Assembly (NCBI GenBank): GCA_023974075.1
Contig: CM043790.1
Coordinates: forward strand, 20,475,883-20,539,882
Direction of reading: 5' to 3'
Origin: Chaenocephalus aceratus
Lineage: Eukaryota > Chordata > Actinopteri > Perciformes > Channichthyidae
Length of the DNA: 64,000 nt
Shown here: positions 1 to 10,614 of the stretch, in pieces
How positions within the stretch are numbered: position 1 is the first letter of the stretch
How the letters are laid out: the number at the start of each line of letters is the position of its first letter
Translations under genes and position numbers: made by a program
Notes under the pieces: model-generated
Told to the model about the DNA's origin: nothing
Databases searched by the model: none
Seen by the model: only the letters and a program-made list of their open reading frames with translations

Positions 1-928
1 TGAAACTATGTGCATCCTAATTTGCAGGGAGGATTGCCCTCCAAAACACAGGTTGATTTAGGTGTCAGTTGATCACAGAAACACAAGTCAAACCCATTTT
101 TTACACTATTCATGGCTAAGGCTATCACTTGTTTAGCAATAGTAAATCAATAGCAAATCAAAAACTCTCCGTATGGTGACTTCAGTTGTAGAAATTGCAA
201 CTAATAATGCAATTTAGTATTTAGGACAATCCAATTATAGGAATTTCTTTGAGAGAGCCCCTTCTTTGTGAGGCAGCAAAGCCTGCGACAAAAGTAAAAG
301 GATAATTCCTTCAGTTGTTCCTTGAGTCTGCCATTGTTGCAAACATCAATGTATGTAATAAAGTGCAATTAAATATATCTAATTAATTTAATTTCAAGCT
401 TCAAAAGTTGAAGCTTTAAGTTGATGTAAAGCTAACATTTCACACTGCTGCTGCCTCAAATAAAACACATGTGCAACAGGGTATACTTTTATTGTAAAGA
501 AGTCAGGTGAAAGTTAAAAAGTTGCTCACTGAAATCCATCGATATAAAAAGTGAAGAAGTCAGTGTTGTTTTAGTTGAACATCAAATCATTTTTTATTAT
601 AGTATTGAGTAAAGGAAAAGGAAGGAGCAGTCACACTGAGCAGTTTGAGGAAGAGCTGAAGGTAACAAACTGCACACCCCTCCAACTCGTCAGCAAGGTA
701 ATCACTTTGCCCTGATGTTGTGCTACTTTGTCTAGTGCTCAGCATAAAATCAGATAGCAATGTTCATGGCCTGATTTAAAATGTCCAATTATTGGCTGTT
801 TATTAAAACAATTAGTTTTTTGGATGCACTGTAAACTGATACATCAGATACTGTTATGTTGTATCTCTGACAAAGTAGCTTCTCGAGGATAGCACCAGCA
901 CACTGGCTCCAGAGTCGAGGACACTAGG
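1..928. other. AT-rich non-coding flank
   Basis: I see no coding region, RNA gene or recognisable repeat here. The stretch is AT-rich, and the first clear feature is the 8-bp duplication CCTATAGC at 929-936, which marks the left edge of the hAT element that follows. Confidence 0.5.
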
Positions 929-1731
929 CCTATAGCCAGGAGTGCACATAACTGGTACGCATGGTACGCATGCGCGGCACAAATCTGAATTGCGTAACGT
1001 CACTTGTGTCACTAGTACGCGCCTTTGCGTACCTCAAAACATCAAAACAAAACACATATTTCGTCAACACGTGTTCTTGTCTACACTCAATGGAGTAAAC
1101 TACTAGTCATGTAAAAAAAAAAACAAAGACATTAAACAGCTACGTTGCCGTTTCGCTCCCTGCAAAAAATCTTCTGACTTTCTATGACTGATTGAAACTG
1201 GGTTACTGGGCGAGCCGCGCAGGACATACATAACCGACGGACCTGTGAAGCTTTTACAGGAAGCAGAGGCTTAGATCACTGGACGACAGTGTTGTTCACC
1301 GTGTGCACAGACAGGGTTAACGTCGGTATGAACAACATAATTGTGCCAAAACTCCGCCAACTGGCTGCGGCGGGAGACTCCCCATGTGCACATTCTGTGC
1401 GGGCACACACTGGAGAACTGCACAAAATCAGCTGATCACAACGTTCACACTCTGTGGTCAAGCTGCTGCAGTTTTATTTAGGGCCGGGACTTTAACCGCG
1501 TTAATTAAGATTAATTAATTACACAAAATTAACGCGTTAAAAAAATGTACGCGTTAAAAAAATTAACGCATTTTAATCGCACTTTAATCGCACTTATTTT
1601 TTGCACAGCGGAACGTTTCTCACTGGGATGAGTTTCAGGCGTACCGATTATACTGGAGCACCAACTAACATTCATGGACTTCAGCATGGGGACTTCAAAC
1701 AACAACAAACCACGGTGAACAATAGTCAAAC

Positions 1732-2013
1732 ATGAACGAACAAGCTGATGAGACCGCTTTGGTCGGCCCCGTGATGGGAAATTTAGTTTTAAAAAAAACT
1801 GATGGATGGAAGCGTCGACAAGAGCACAGTTGTGTGCAAATTATGCAAAAAGAATTGGCATATCACCGCAGCACATCAAGCCTAAAGTATCACCTAAATG
1901 CAAAGCATGTAGCAGCTAGCGTGGACGTTAGCCCGGACTCCGAGTGCAAGGAACCACACCCTGACCCAACCCACACTCAACCAGATGACTGGTTTCAGGG
2001 CCAGGATAAGTAA
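1732..2013 (+). pseudogene. BED zinc-finger N-terminus of a hAT transposase, frameshifted
   Basis: The reading frame starts MNEQADETALV and later gives a SSLKYHLNAKH stretch, the His half of a BED-type zinc finger. The Cys half (a CKLC pair) is encoded around 1833-1845 in a different frame, so a one-base indel in the A-rich run between them has split the finger. BED fingers bind DNA at the N-terminus of hAT transposases. Nothing of the catalytic RNase-H-like core or the C-terminal dimerisation region follows, so this is a dead fragment. The frame ends at 2013. Confidence 0.65.
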
Positions 2014-2074
2014 GTCCACGTCTGAGAAAATAACCAACTACTCCCTGGCTCACTGGATTGCACTCGACAGGCTC

Positions 2075-3309
2075 GACATTAAGGACTGCCCGATGGCCCG
2101 GGGCATCTAGTATTGAGCTCGGGCAATGAAGCCTCACCTGCTGGTTGCCCGATCGGGCAATCTATTATACCAGTATCATGCAGCTCGCGGATCCAGTAAT
2201 GAGTGACCCGACAGTAAAACTAAACATATCTATAACTAGTTTAGGTAGTTTTGAGAGGTAATTAAATAGCTACGTGTGATATTCTAACCTGAAGTGTGTG
2301 TTTTTGTTCCGCTCACCGCTGCATGTGATTATGCAGAGCTGCGTGTCGAGTCTCGACTCGTCAGCAGCAGCCGATCTCTCTCCTCCCCGTCAGATTAGAC
2401 TTCACTCGCGTTTATGTCCATATCGATCAGATCCAGCTAGTTCTAGCTAATGATATGACTACCTGCTTATTAAAAGACAACTACACAATAAGTGTCGCTA
2501 TGCAACTGGATGAGGCCACAAAGTATAGCGCAGCATTATGCATTTGTTTACATGCACACCGGAAACCCCAAGGCATTACCAACAGATCAACGCACAATCA
2601 ACCCATACAGGACATCTCTTTCTCCACATTAAGTGTTAGACATTAGAGTTGACTATTCTTGTCTGTCACATAAGTGGCGCAACTGAAGCGGTATTGCTCT
2701 AAAGGGAAATTATTTTGACTGAAGATATTTAGATTTGCCGGCTGACGTGTGCTTCGCGGATGCGCTCGGCTCCTCTCGACTGCTGCTCGGGTCTGCTCGG
2801 TCAGCTTCCGGATGAGGAGGCATTCGTTCGACCAACTTACAGTAGTTAACATTACAAACATTTTTAATAGGGGCCATAATAGTGTAAATAATGTTTGTTT
2901 TGGCAGTTATAACTGAATGTAATGTTTTCTACTTTTTTCCATCTGAGAAGGCATTTGCCTTCATCAGAAAGTGTTTTGACCAACAACTTAAGTATTTCTT
3001 ATAGCTATGCAGGGCATGCAAGCGAGCAAACACAAACAAGAACAAACAAACAAGTGAAATGAAGAATAAAATTGAAATTGTACAATATAATATTGTGGTG
3101 GTTCATCTTATAATTCAGTCTAGAGAATGCACCAGACAACATCTAAGACCTGCACAAATCAACATTTTCTAGGGGGACAGAGGCCCCCCAAACCCTTCGT
3201 GGCCATTTCGTCCGCATGCATTTTTTCAGGGCAATCTCTATTGGGCTATGGGCCATCTGTAAATTAGCTTAGATGGCCCACAGGGCCATCTCCCAAAATC
3301 CTTAATGTC
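2075..3309. repeat. possible further insertion with inverted ends inside the 1479-3480 element
   Basis: The segment begins GACATTAAGGACTGCCC and ends with an inverted GACATTAAGGATTTTGGG; both ends are followed by GATGGCCC. The inverted ends suggest a third nesting level. No matching target duplication is visible, so the boundaries and class are uncertain. There is no recognisable coding sequence inside. Confidence 0.4.
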
Positions 3310-3544
3310 ATGCACTTGGTTGGACTGTAGACCACTTGGAGTAAAATCCATGTGAAAATTGCTTCTCACTGTTCTCAGGTCAAATATGTATATTTGATTA
3401 AAAATGCGATTAATTTCGATTAATTAATTACAAAGCCTCTAATTAATTAGATTAATTTTTTTAATCGAGTCCCGGCTCTAGTTTTATTTAAAACATACAG
3501 TTGCAAACTTCCTCAGGGTGTTAATGGAAGAGTTTGAAATCAGA

Positions 3545-3764
3545 CAGAGGTGGAAGAAGTACTCAGATCTTGGAATACTCTGTTACAGTAAAAGTAACTA
3601 AAGGTATTAAATACATGTAGTGGAGTACAAGTACACCATTTACCTCTGAACTGTAGTGGAGTAGAAGTAGAAAGTAGCAACAAAGTCAAGTAAAGTACAA
3701 CTATCTCAAAATTGTACTTAAGTACAGTACTTGGATAAGTGTACTTAGTAACTTCCCACATCTG
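3545..3764. mobile_element. 220-bp hAT-type MITE
   Basis: The left end CAGAGGTGGAAGAAGTACT and the inverted right end CAGATGTGGGAAGTTACT are imperfect inverted repeats. The flanking 8-bp duplication AAATCAGA is perfect (3537-3544 and 3765-3772). The interior is built from AGTA/GTAC motifs, a common composition of short fish hAT MITEs. It is non-coding and sits inside the 937-5484 element. Confidence 0.85.
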
Positions 3765-4032
3765 AAATCAGATATGACTTCAAGTCATGTGATAATTTCT
3801 TAGTATTTGATCCTCCAACTTGGCCTCAGGAAATGCTAGGACTTCACAGTTTTGGCAACAAGTTTTGGAGAAAGCAAATTGGAGGCTTAAAAAGAGACAG
3901 GGAGGTGCAGCTTCATCATCTTCATCATCTCACATGCAAAACGTGTAAATAGAGGACAGTGAAGGAGACACTGAGGAGGACCACGCTTCGTGTGGGGTGA
4001 GTACCAAACGCTGTCTCCTGGTAGGCTACTTA

Positions 4033-5452
4033 TGTAGTCAGATTTGGGTCAATATTCTAGCGCGTAAAACAAGCTACTCACGAGCGGAAAATGTGCTTTT
4101 ACACTCGCAGAGACAGCCCTCTTGCTCCCTCGCGGGAGTGTCAGCCTCACTCGCTCGCGGAGTCTGTCTACGTGCGCGTGAAAAGTTTCTGACACTTTGG
4201 GGCGGAGCCACTGGACTTTGATTGACAGCTGCCAGGAACCCCGGAGTTGCCAGGTTTGATAAATGCCTGAACTACCAAGAGCCGAGGAGTGACAGCTGCA
4301 AGATCAGTTGGACGAGATTGAATGGTAAAGTTGTCCATAAAAAAACTATTATATTCGTAAAGTGTACAGCTAATATATATATCAATTCATTTGATATAAA
4401 AAAATTACATTAATTCTAGGAGTGCAATACTTTTACAAACACTATAGTAATAATATGCATTCATTATGACAATATCATACTATTCCTATAGGAGTGTTCT
4501 ATAGTGTGTTCAAAAAACAACTACAGAAACACTATATATTATACTATAGTAGTACTATTTAAAATAATATAGTCTTAATACGGAAACACCAATAACAACA
4601 CTATAGTAATACTTTTACAAACACTATAGTAATAATATGCATTCACTATGACAATATCATGCTATTAGGAGTGTCCTATAGTGTGTTTAAAAAACAACTA
4701 CAGAAACACTATATATTATACTATTTAAAATAATATAGGAATACTACAAAGATCTAGATACAGAGTATTACTATTGAAATATTATAGGGCTACTATAGCT
4801 AATACAATGGCACTACAGAAAAAACTATAGTAAGACAATAGCTGCTGAAAAATACTACAGAACACTACAAACTTACTATAGGACACTATACAACTCTTAT
4901 AGTATACTATAGTAATATAGTTCATTTATAGTTCATTTCGTAAGGGAGTGCATACAGCAGACAGTATAGTAGCAGTTTTCGACAGATACAGCCCACTCAA
5001 AAATATATTGTTTTATATAAAAATTAATTAATATATATATTAGCTGTACACTTTACGAATATAATAGTTTTTTATGGACAACTTTACCAATCAATCTCGT
5101 CCAACTGATCTTGCAGCTCTCACTCCTCGGCTCTTGGTAATTCAGGCATTTATCAAACCTGGCAACTCCGGGCTTCCTTGCAGCTGTCAATCAAAGTCCA
5201 GTGGCTCCGCCCCAAAGTGCCAGAAACTTTTCACGCGCGCGTAGACAGACTCCGCGAGCGAGTGAAGCTGACACTCCCGCAAGGGAGCAAGAGGGCTGTC
5301 TCTCTCACGAGCGAGCGCATAGCCGCTCGCGGGGTTTAATCTGCGCGCAAGGGTCATTTCATGCGCGTGTAAAAGCACATTTTCCGCTCGTGAGTAGCTT
5401 GTTTTGCGCGCTAGAATATTCACCCAAATCTGACTCCATACTACTCATTTGA
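4033..5452. repeat. long fold-back: arms of about 0.4 kb around a 0.6-kb AT-rich spacer
   Basis: Sequence 4033-4400 recurs in inverted orientation at about 5022-5452. The arms include CAGATTTGGGT, AATATTCTAGCGCG and a GTGTACAGCTAATATATAT inner edge, with scattered mismatches and a roughly 50-bp insertion in the right arm near 5310-5360. The right arm runs almost into the terminal repeat of the enclosing hAT element. It could be that element's extended subterminal repeat or a separate fold-back insertion. Open frames on both strands here are mirror images of the repeat, not genes. Confidence 0.8.
4427..4739 (+). repeat. two-copy tandem duplication, about 184-bp spacing
   Basis: The block starting AATACTTTTACAAACACTAT at 4427 recurs from 4611 with a few substitutions and a small deletion. 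Many short ACTATAG motifs surround it. It lies in the spacer of the fold-back and is non-coding. Confidence 0.75.
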
Positions 5453-5492
5453 GTAACTCACTCAAAAAGTTATGTGCACCCCTGCCTATAGC

Positions 5493-5809
5493 ATTAACTT
5501 GCATTAAAGCATTAAAAGCACCACTATCGACTTGTGTCCTTTATGACTGAAACATTACAGATGATATATTTAAATATCTGCAATTGAATATCACTATAAT
5601 CAAACTATACATATTGCCAATGTGTAAAATGTATTCAAGGGAACATATCATGTACAATTCATGTAGTATTCAGTCCTTTTGCACATACAGTAAACATTGG
5701 TTTCTGGAGTTCCACCAACAAACAAACTGAATTAAAACAACACACTTTGTTATCTGCAGCCTCAGTCAGAAATTGTGTTTTAACAAGGCATCAGATATAG
5801 CTCTCCATA
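5493..5809. other. short unique AT-rich spacer
   Basis: Nothing recognisable lies between the right end of the hAT nest and the left end of the Harbinger element. Confidence 0.4.
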
Positions 5810-5972
5810 GGGCCCGTCTACACTACAGGCATCAACAAATCTTAAAGCTGGGCGTGTCTGAGGCTTGGCGATTTCTCGCGCCCAAGGCGACCAACAACCA
5901 ATCAGGAATCTCCCCGCCCGCCCCCGGCATACAATGCAAAAAAAAGCCCGCTACTTCTCCACTATTGCCAAA

Positions 5973-6410
5973 ATGGATGCCGGTTTTGTAGCAAGGGTAG
6001 CGTTGGTTTATGCAATGTCTCGCAGGAGGCCACATATTGTGCGTCGCTGTTGGGTACATCCGATACTCAGAAAATGTCTGCAACGGGGGGAATACCACGT
6101 TCTTGTCCAAGAGCTCCGCCTGGATGGTGTACTGTTTCAGCAGTACTTCAGGATGAGCAAAGACGTGTTCGACGAGTTGCTGGGGAAGGTCGGTCCACTG
6201 ATTGCAAAGGCAGACACCCGTATGCGTTTGTCAATCGGACCCGCCGAGCGACTCGCCATCTGCCTACGGTACGTTTTGTGTATTTCTACTTCTTTAATAT
6301 GACTCTGTATATAAAGAGAGAGAATGCATGCAATGGATGAATGAAGTCTGTGATTTAGTTCAAATGAATGACATTAATTAAGATAGCTAGGTAAACACAG
6401 TATTGCTCCC

Positions 6411-6464
<54 letters not shown>

Positions 6465-7680
6465 TCTGTGTGTGTGTGTGTGTGTGTCTGTGGTCTGTGT
6501 GTGTGTCTCTGTGGGTGTGTGTCTGTGGTATGTGTCTGTGTGTGTCTGTGGTATGTGTGGGTATGTGTGTGTGTCTGTGGTGTGTGTGTCTGTGGTCTGT
6601 GTGTGTGTCAGTGGTATGTGTGTGTCAGTGGTATGTGTGGGTCTGTGTGTGTGTCTGTGGTCTGTGTGTGTGTGTGTGTGTGTGTGGGTCTGTGTGTGTT
6701 TGTATGTGTGTGTTTGTGGTCTGTGTGTGTCTTTGGTGTGTGTGTGGGGGGGGGGATCTGTGTCTGCGTGGCGTATGACATTTTTTAAAATCATGTATAT
6801 TATTTTTTTCTCAGGTACCTGGCAACCGGTGACTCATACAGGACCATAGCGTTCAGCTATCGGGTCGGGCATGCAACAGTGGCTGTCATCGTGAAGGAGG
6901 TTGCGGGTGCCATCTGGACCGCGCTGGTCGAGGAGACCATGCCGGTACCACAGGCGGAGGACTGGAGAGCCATCGCTGCTGGGTTCCAGGAGCGCTGGAA
7001 CTTTCCGAATTGCGTTGGTGCCATTGATGGGAAGCACGTGGTGATCCAGGCTCCGGCAAATTCTGGGTCCCTGTACTTCAACTACAAGTCCACCCACTCC
7101 TTGGTACTGCTTACTGTCGTGGATGCCCAGTACCTCTTCAGGGTAGTGGATGTCGGAGGTTTTGGAAGGAAGGAGCAGCGACGGTGGGAGCCTGCGGAAT
7201 TCCGCTTTTGGAGAGGGCCTCCGAGATGGCAGTCTGCAGCTACCACCTGACACCGTCATCCCAGGAGCAGAGCGGCTGGGCCTTCTCCCCCATGTGTTGG
7301 TTGGAGATGAGGCTTTTCCGCTGCTGGACAACCTGCTGCGTCCATTCCCTGGACGCCACCTCACCCGTGAAAGGAGGCTGTTCAACTACCGCCTCAGCCG
7401 GGCCAAGTTGGTGGTTGAATGTGCGTTTGGCATCCTCGCATCACAGTGGAGAATGTTCCGGCGTGTCATCACCACCAGCCCGGAGGTAACAGAGTTGTTT
7501 ATGAAGGCCACCTGTGTGTTGCACAACTACCTCCGCAGGAAGACAATAGGAAGGCCATCACGCACACCTGTCGTCGCAGAGTCGAGTGATGAAGCTCCGA
7601 CCCTGCGCGATGCACCTAGGATGGGCTCAAACAACGCAACACGCCGATCCATCCAACTGCGGGAGACCTTCTGCTCCTAA
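5973..7680 (+). pseudogene. HARBI1-like Harbinger transposase, two exons, one 4-bp frameshift
   Basis: This encodes the DDE nuclease that cuts and moves Harbinger elements. The start is the ATG at 5973 (context AAAATGG). Exon 1 ends at 6268 (ICLR), a GT-AG intron runs 6269-6814 (ending TTTCTCAG), and exon 2 resumes with YLATGDS, giving uninterrupted family sequence across the junction. Conserved blocks seen are the RRCWVHP N-terminus, LVQELRLD, FQQYFRM, WNFPNC, AIDGKHV (first catalytic Asp), VVDVG, GDEAFPL (second Asp), NYRLSRA and VVECAFGIL (catalytic Glu). Near 7161-7172 a duplicated 4-bp GGAA/AAGG step moves the frame by one between GFGR and SSDGG. Without it the product would be about 385 residues, normal for the family. 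All catalytic residues are present, so this one indel appears to be the disabling lesion. Confidence 0.88.
6413..6760 (+). repeat. (GT)n microsatellite with interruptions, inside the transposase intron
   Basis: A GT run of about 25 units is followed by imperfect GTGTGTCTGTG repeats and a short G run. It fills most of the intron 6269-6814. The cysteine/valine-rich frames it generates on the plus strand, and the threonine/histidine-rich frames on the minus strand, are artefacts. Confidence 0.95.
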
Positions 7681-8150
7681 TTGAATGAGGAGGGTGTAGT
7701 GTCATGGCAGCATAAAGTGGTGTAGGGTCACCATAGCTCCTCCAAAACAAAAGCTCTTTTAAGAGCTACCCATTTTCTTTAAAGAGCAAATATTCCAAAT
7801 GAGCCATTTTAAAATCAAACATTCCTAATAAACATGTTTCTTGAATTGATATTATTATATTATGATATGACTAACAACCTTTTTCTTTCAGCCCTGTTTT
7901 TACTGATAAACCACTCATAATTTCAATAGGTTTTCACTGAACAATTACAGAAGAAAGCACATTATATATGCCGAAATACATGAAGCATCTGGTATGTTGC
8001 AACTGACAAACCACATGAAGTGAAGACACAGTATAGCCATAATAACATACTTTAAATAATGTTTTATTTGGTAATGTTGTGAGTGAAGTGTGTGTGATGA
8101 GTGATGAGTGTAAAAAAATGTTATGTGGATCAGTATGTGTGAAAAACTTA
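7681..8150. other. spacer between the convergent Harbinger genes
   Basis: AT-rich sequence separates the two stop codons and presumably contains both 3' untranslated regions. AATAAA-like motifs are visible (for example near 7827), but I cannot assign a polyadenylation site with confidence. Confidence 0.45.
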
Positions 8151-10312
8151 TTAAATTAGAAATGTTTCCTGGTCCACGTCAAAAATTAGCTGGTGTATCC
8201 CGAGGCGGACTCTTGCCCTCTGTCCCCTTGTCATCAGCCTCATGGTGGGCAAGAGGCTCTTAAAAAACTGCAAGTCCTCGTCCTCCTCCACCACTGGTGG
8301 GGTTGGCTGGGCAATTGCTGGGTAATTGCTGACAGCAGACAGCAGACTTCTTTCGAACGGGGACATCTCCCTCTCCCTCCCCCGTGTTTTGCCCCGGACC
8401 TCAGCATTCTCCACCTGGCTGGCTGCTGCTGGCTGCTGCTGGCTGCTGCTGGCTGCTGCTGGCTGCTGCTGGCTGCTGCTGGCTGCTGCTGGCTGCTGCT
8501 GGCTGCTGCTGGCTGCTGCTGGCTGCTGCTGGCTGCTGCTGGCTGCTGCTGGCTGACTGGCGGGCTGACTGGTGGACTGGCTGGCTGGCTCACTCTCTAC
8601 CTGGCTCTCTTCCTCTGCCACCAGGGTGGATGGAGGCAGGGTCTGCCGGGGGACATTGCTGGACGTCTCACGGTCTATGATGAATGGGGTTAAAAACCCC
8701 ATCATTACCATGAAACGCCAGGGCTTGAACCCCCCTGCAGACCCTGCCCCGCTTCTTTTTGCCACCTCCTCCATATTCTTCTCCTTGCGGAACCTGTCCT
8801 TCAGAGTCTTCCATCTCTTTTTGCACACATCCTCTAATAAAATGAAATGAAATAATAAAGTTAATAAATAATAAAGTTAATTTCTTGAATTTACTAAATT
8901 ATTCCTCCATTTATGAATGCTATTATGCTACATTCCATGCTGGCTAAATATACTGTCTATGCTTGATAGCTGTGCATGTATTATATGTTATGTTATATAT
9001 TAAGGGTATATTGTATATACATATATATATATTATATATTATATTAATATAGATTATATATTATGCTTATACTTATATTATTATATTATTTTTGTATTAT
9101 TATATTAATATATTAAGATATAAGATTATATATTATGCTTATACTTATATTTTTATTGTATTATTATATTATATGTTATGCTACATTGCTAGCCAAGGCA
9201 GAACGTTTAAAAGTTAGCGCTGAGCTTCAGTCTGCAATGTTCAAAACAACAGATAAAGCCAGAAATCTAGGTGTAGTCATGGACTCTGACCTGAGTTTCA
9301 ACAGTCACATTAAAACAGTTACTAAATCAGCCTACTATCACCTAAAGAATATATCTAGGATGAAAAGACTAATGTCACAGCAGGATTTGGAAAAACTTGT
9401 CCATGCCTTTATCTTCAGTAGACTCGACTACTGCAATGGTGTCTTCACAGGTCTCACTAAAAAATCTATTAGAAAGCTGCAGCTGATTCAGAACGCCGCT
9501 GCTCGAGTCCTCACTAACACTAAGAAAGTGGATCACATCACTCCTGTTCTGAAGTCTTTACACTGGCTTCCTGTGTGTCAAAGAATAGATTTCAAAATAT
9601 TGCTGCTGGTTTATAAAGCACTGAATGGTTTAGGCCCAAAATACATTACTGACCTCCTGCTAAACTATGAACCATCCAGATCTCTCAGGTCTTCAGGGAC
9701 TGGTCAGCTTTCTGTCCCCAGAGTCAGAACTAAACATGGTAAAGCAGCGTTCAGTTATTATGCTCCCAATATCTGGAACAAACTCCCAGAAACCTGCAGA
9801 TCCGCTGCAACTCTTACTACTTTTAAATCCAGGCTGAAGACTTTTCTTTTTGTCGCTGCTTTTAATTGAACTATTCATATCTTAAACTGCACTGTAACTT
9901 TTATCCATGTACTTTTTCTTGTAATGTTTAATTGAACTATTCATATTTTAGACTGCACTGTAACTTTTATCCATGTATTTTTCCTTAATGTTTATTTTAT
10001 TAGCTTTTCTTTTTTAATGCTTAATGTCTTTCATTTTTTTTTTTTTGTAAAGCACTTTGAATTGCCTTGCGTTGAAAAGTGCTATATAAATAAACTTGCC
10101 TTGCCTTGCCTTGCCTTGCTGTCCATTTAATGTTAAAATGAAGTAAACTGGATATAAACTCCCCAAACAGTTGAAATCCTACCAGTTTCACCAACTGTCT
10201 CTGCCACCTCCCGCCATGCCTGGTTCCTCCGGTTTAGGTCCCGGTAGGTGAACAGAGTACAGTCATACAGGACTGGGACATTTGCCACGGCAATGATTAA
10301 TTTATCCTCCAT
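8151..10312 (-). CDS. MADF-domain partner protein of the Harbinger element, two exons, intact
   Basis: Harbinger elements need a second, Myb/MADF-like DNA-binding protein that brings the transposase to the ends and the nucleus. Exon 1 is 10312-10183 (ATG at 10312). It reads MEDKLIIAVANVPVLYD and continues through YRD and AWREVAETVG, the start of a MADF domain. The donor is GTAGG at 10182 and the acceptor ends TTATTAG at 8834. Exon 2 (8833-8151) continues in frame with VCKKRWKTLKDRFRKEK and a KPWRF/FLTPFI block. A long low-complexity Ser/Gln/Ala/Pro tract follows, then a BESS-like C-terminus (DLQFFKSLLPTMRLM). The spliced frame is 813 nt, 270 residues plus stop, with no lesion. The 1.35-kb intron holds a LINE insertion in the opposite orientation. 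The splice model is an inference from consensus signals and domain continuity. Confidence 0.82.
8415..8551 (+). repeat. 10-bp minisatellite GGCTGCTGCT, about 13 copies, in the MADF-protein exon
   Basis: The unit GGCTGCTGCT repeats with almost no variation. Read on the minus strand as part of the MADF protein, three 10-bp units make ten codons and cycle through QQQPAAASSS. The near-perfect identity points to recent slippage. Confidence 0.93.
8840..9180. repeat. AT-rich simple repeat tract in the MADF-gene intron
   Basis: TA-rich sequence includes a direct duplication of AGATTATATATTATGCTTAT-like blocks near 9049 and 9122. It lies just 5' of the LINE fragment and may be part of its insertion site. 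No coding content. Confidence 0.6.
9180..10113 (+). pseudogene. 5'-truncated L2-type LINE: C-terminal part of the reverse-transcriptase ORF plus 3' end
   Basis: The open frame to the stop at 9867-9869 covers the end of a non-LTR retrotransposon reverse transcriptase and the region beyond it. Blocks seen are FSRLDYCNGVF, LQLIQNAAARVL, VDHITPVLKSLHWLPV, the LRSS stretch, IWNKLPE and FKSRLKTFLF, all typical of fish L2/CR1-group elements. The catalytic core (YADD) is absent because the copy is 5' truncated. The 3' end has the hairpin-like motif GTAAAGCACTTTGAATTGCC, then GTGCTATATAAATAAA and a (TTGCC)n tail at 10093-10113. It lies inside the intron of the Harbinger MADF gene, in the opposite orientation to that gene. 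The frame itself has no internal stop. Confidence 0.85.
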
Positions 10313-10614
10313 TTTATGACATATGGAAAATAGTCAAGACCTGACGTATCAGCATACACGCGTTTTGATTGGCTAGCGCTTGTACTGCCAGATTTGCATA
10401 CGCGGGATTTGATTGGCTGATGCCAAGCATCGAGCCTCAAAAGTTGAACATTGTTCACTTTTGATGCCGATAGATGCTCGTGTTGCTTGCAAAGCCATGC
10501 CATGCTCCCCACAATGCAGTTCGGCGAAGATTCAAAATCAACTACGTCACCCCATTCAAGTGAATGGGCGAAGCGTTGAAAGCATTTTTCGATGCCTGTA
10601 GTGTAGACGGGGCG

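Larger units (their letters stand above)
1479..3480 (+). mobile_element. hAT element with BED-finger remnant, nested in the 937-5484 element
   Basis: The ends are TAGGGCCGGGACT (left) and, inverted, TAGAGCCGGGACT (right), each followed by TTAA/TTAATCG-rich subterminal sequence. The 8-bp duplication GTTTTATT is perfect at 1471-1478 and 3481-3488. Only a BED zinc-finger remnant of the transposase is recognisable, so the copy is non-autonomous. The palindromic TTAATTAA-rich ends are typical of this kind of fish hAT element. Confidence 0.85.
937..5484. mobile_element. hAT-type DNA transposon, 4.5 kb, carrying nested insertions
   Basis: The left end CAGGAGTGCACATAACT and the inverted right end CAGGGGTGCACATAACT differ at one base in 17. 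Both ends are flanked by the same 8-bp sequence CCTATAGC (929-936 and 5485-5492), the target duplication length of hAT elements. Two other elements sit inside (1479-3480 and 3545-3764), each with its own duplication, so this is the oldest layer of the nest. About 2.3 kb of the span is the element itself. Near 3795-3960 a short plus-strand frame contains a DPPTWPQ motif followed by a glycine-containing helix-like stretch. It may be a transposase remnant, but this is weak. No functional transposase remains. The ends and duplication are seen directly; the superfamily assignment follows from them. Confidence 0.85.
5810..10614. mobile_element. PIF/Harbinger DNA transposon, near complete, two convergent genes
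   Basis: Both ends carry the inverted repeat CGTCTACACTACAGGCATC, at about 5815-5833 and, inverted, at 10591-10609. Between them are the two genes expected of a Harbinger element. A HARBI1-type transposase is on the plus strand (5973-7680) and a MADF-domain protein on the minus strand (10312-8151). The flanking triplets ATA and TTA do not match perfectly, so the outer boundaries could be off by a few bases. A LINE has inserted in the intron of the second gene. The partner gene is intact and the transposase is disabled. Confidence 0.85.

Noticed and set aside
1276..1729. Small minus-strand frames near the hAT left end
   Set aside because: No recognisable domains; they span the transposon boundary at 1479.
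6403..6849. Cys/Val-rich and Thr/His-rich open frames on both strands
   Set aside because: They are translations of the GT microsatellite in the Harbinger intron.
8193..8850. Plus-strand frames rich in Leu/Ala/Cys/Trp
   Set aside because: Opposite-strand reading of the MADF gene and its GGCTGCTGCT repeat.
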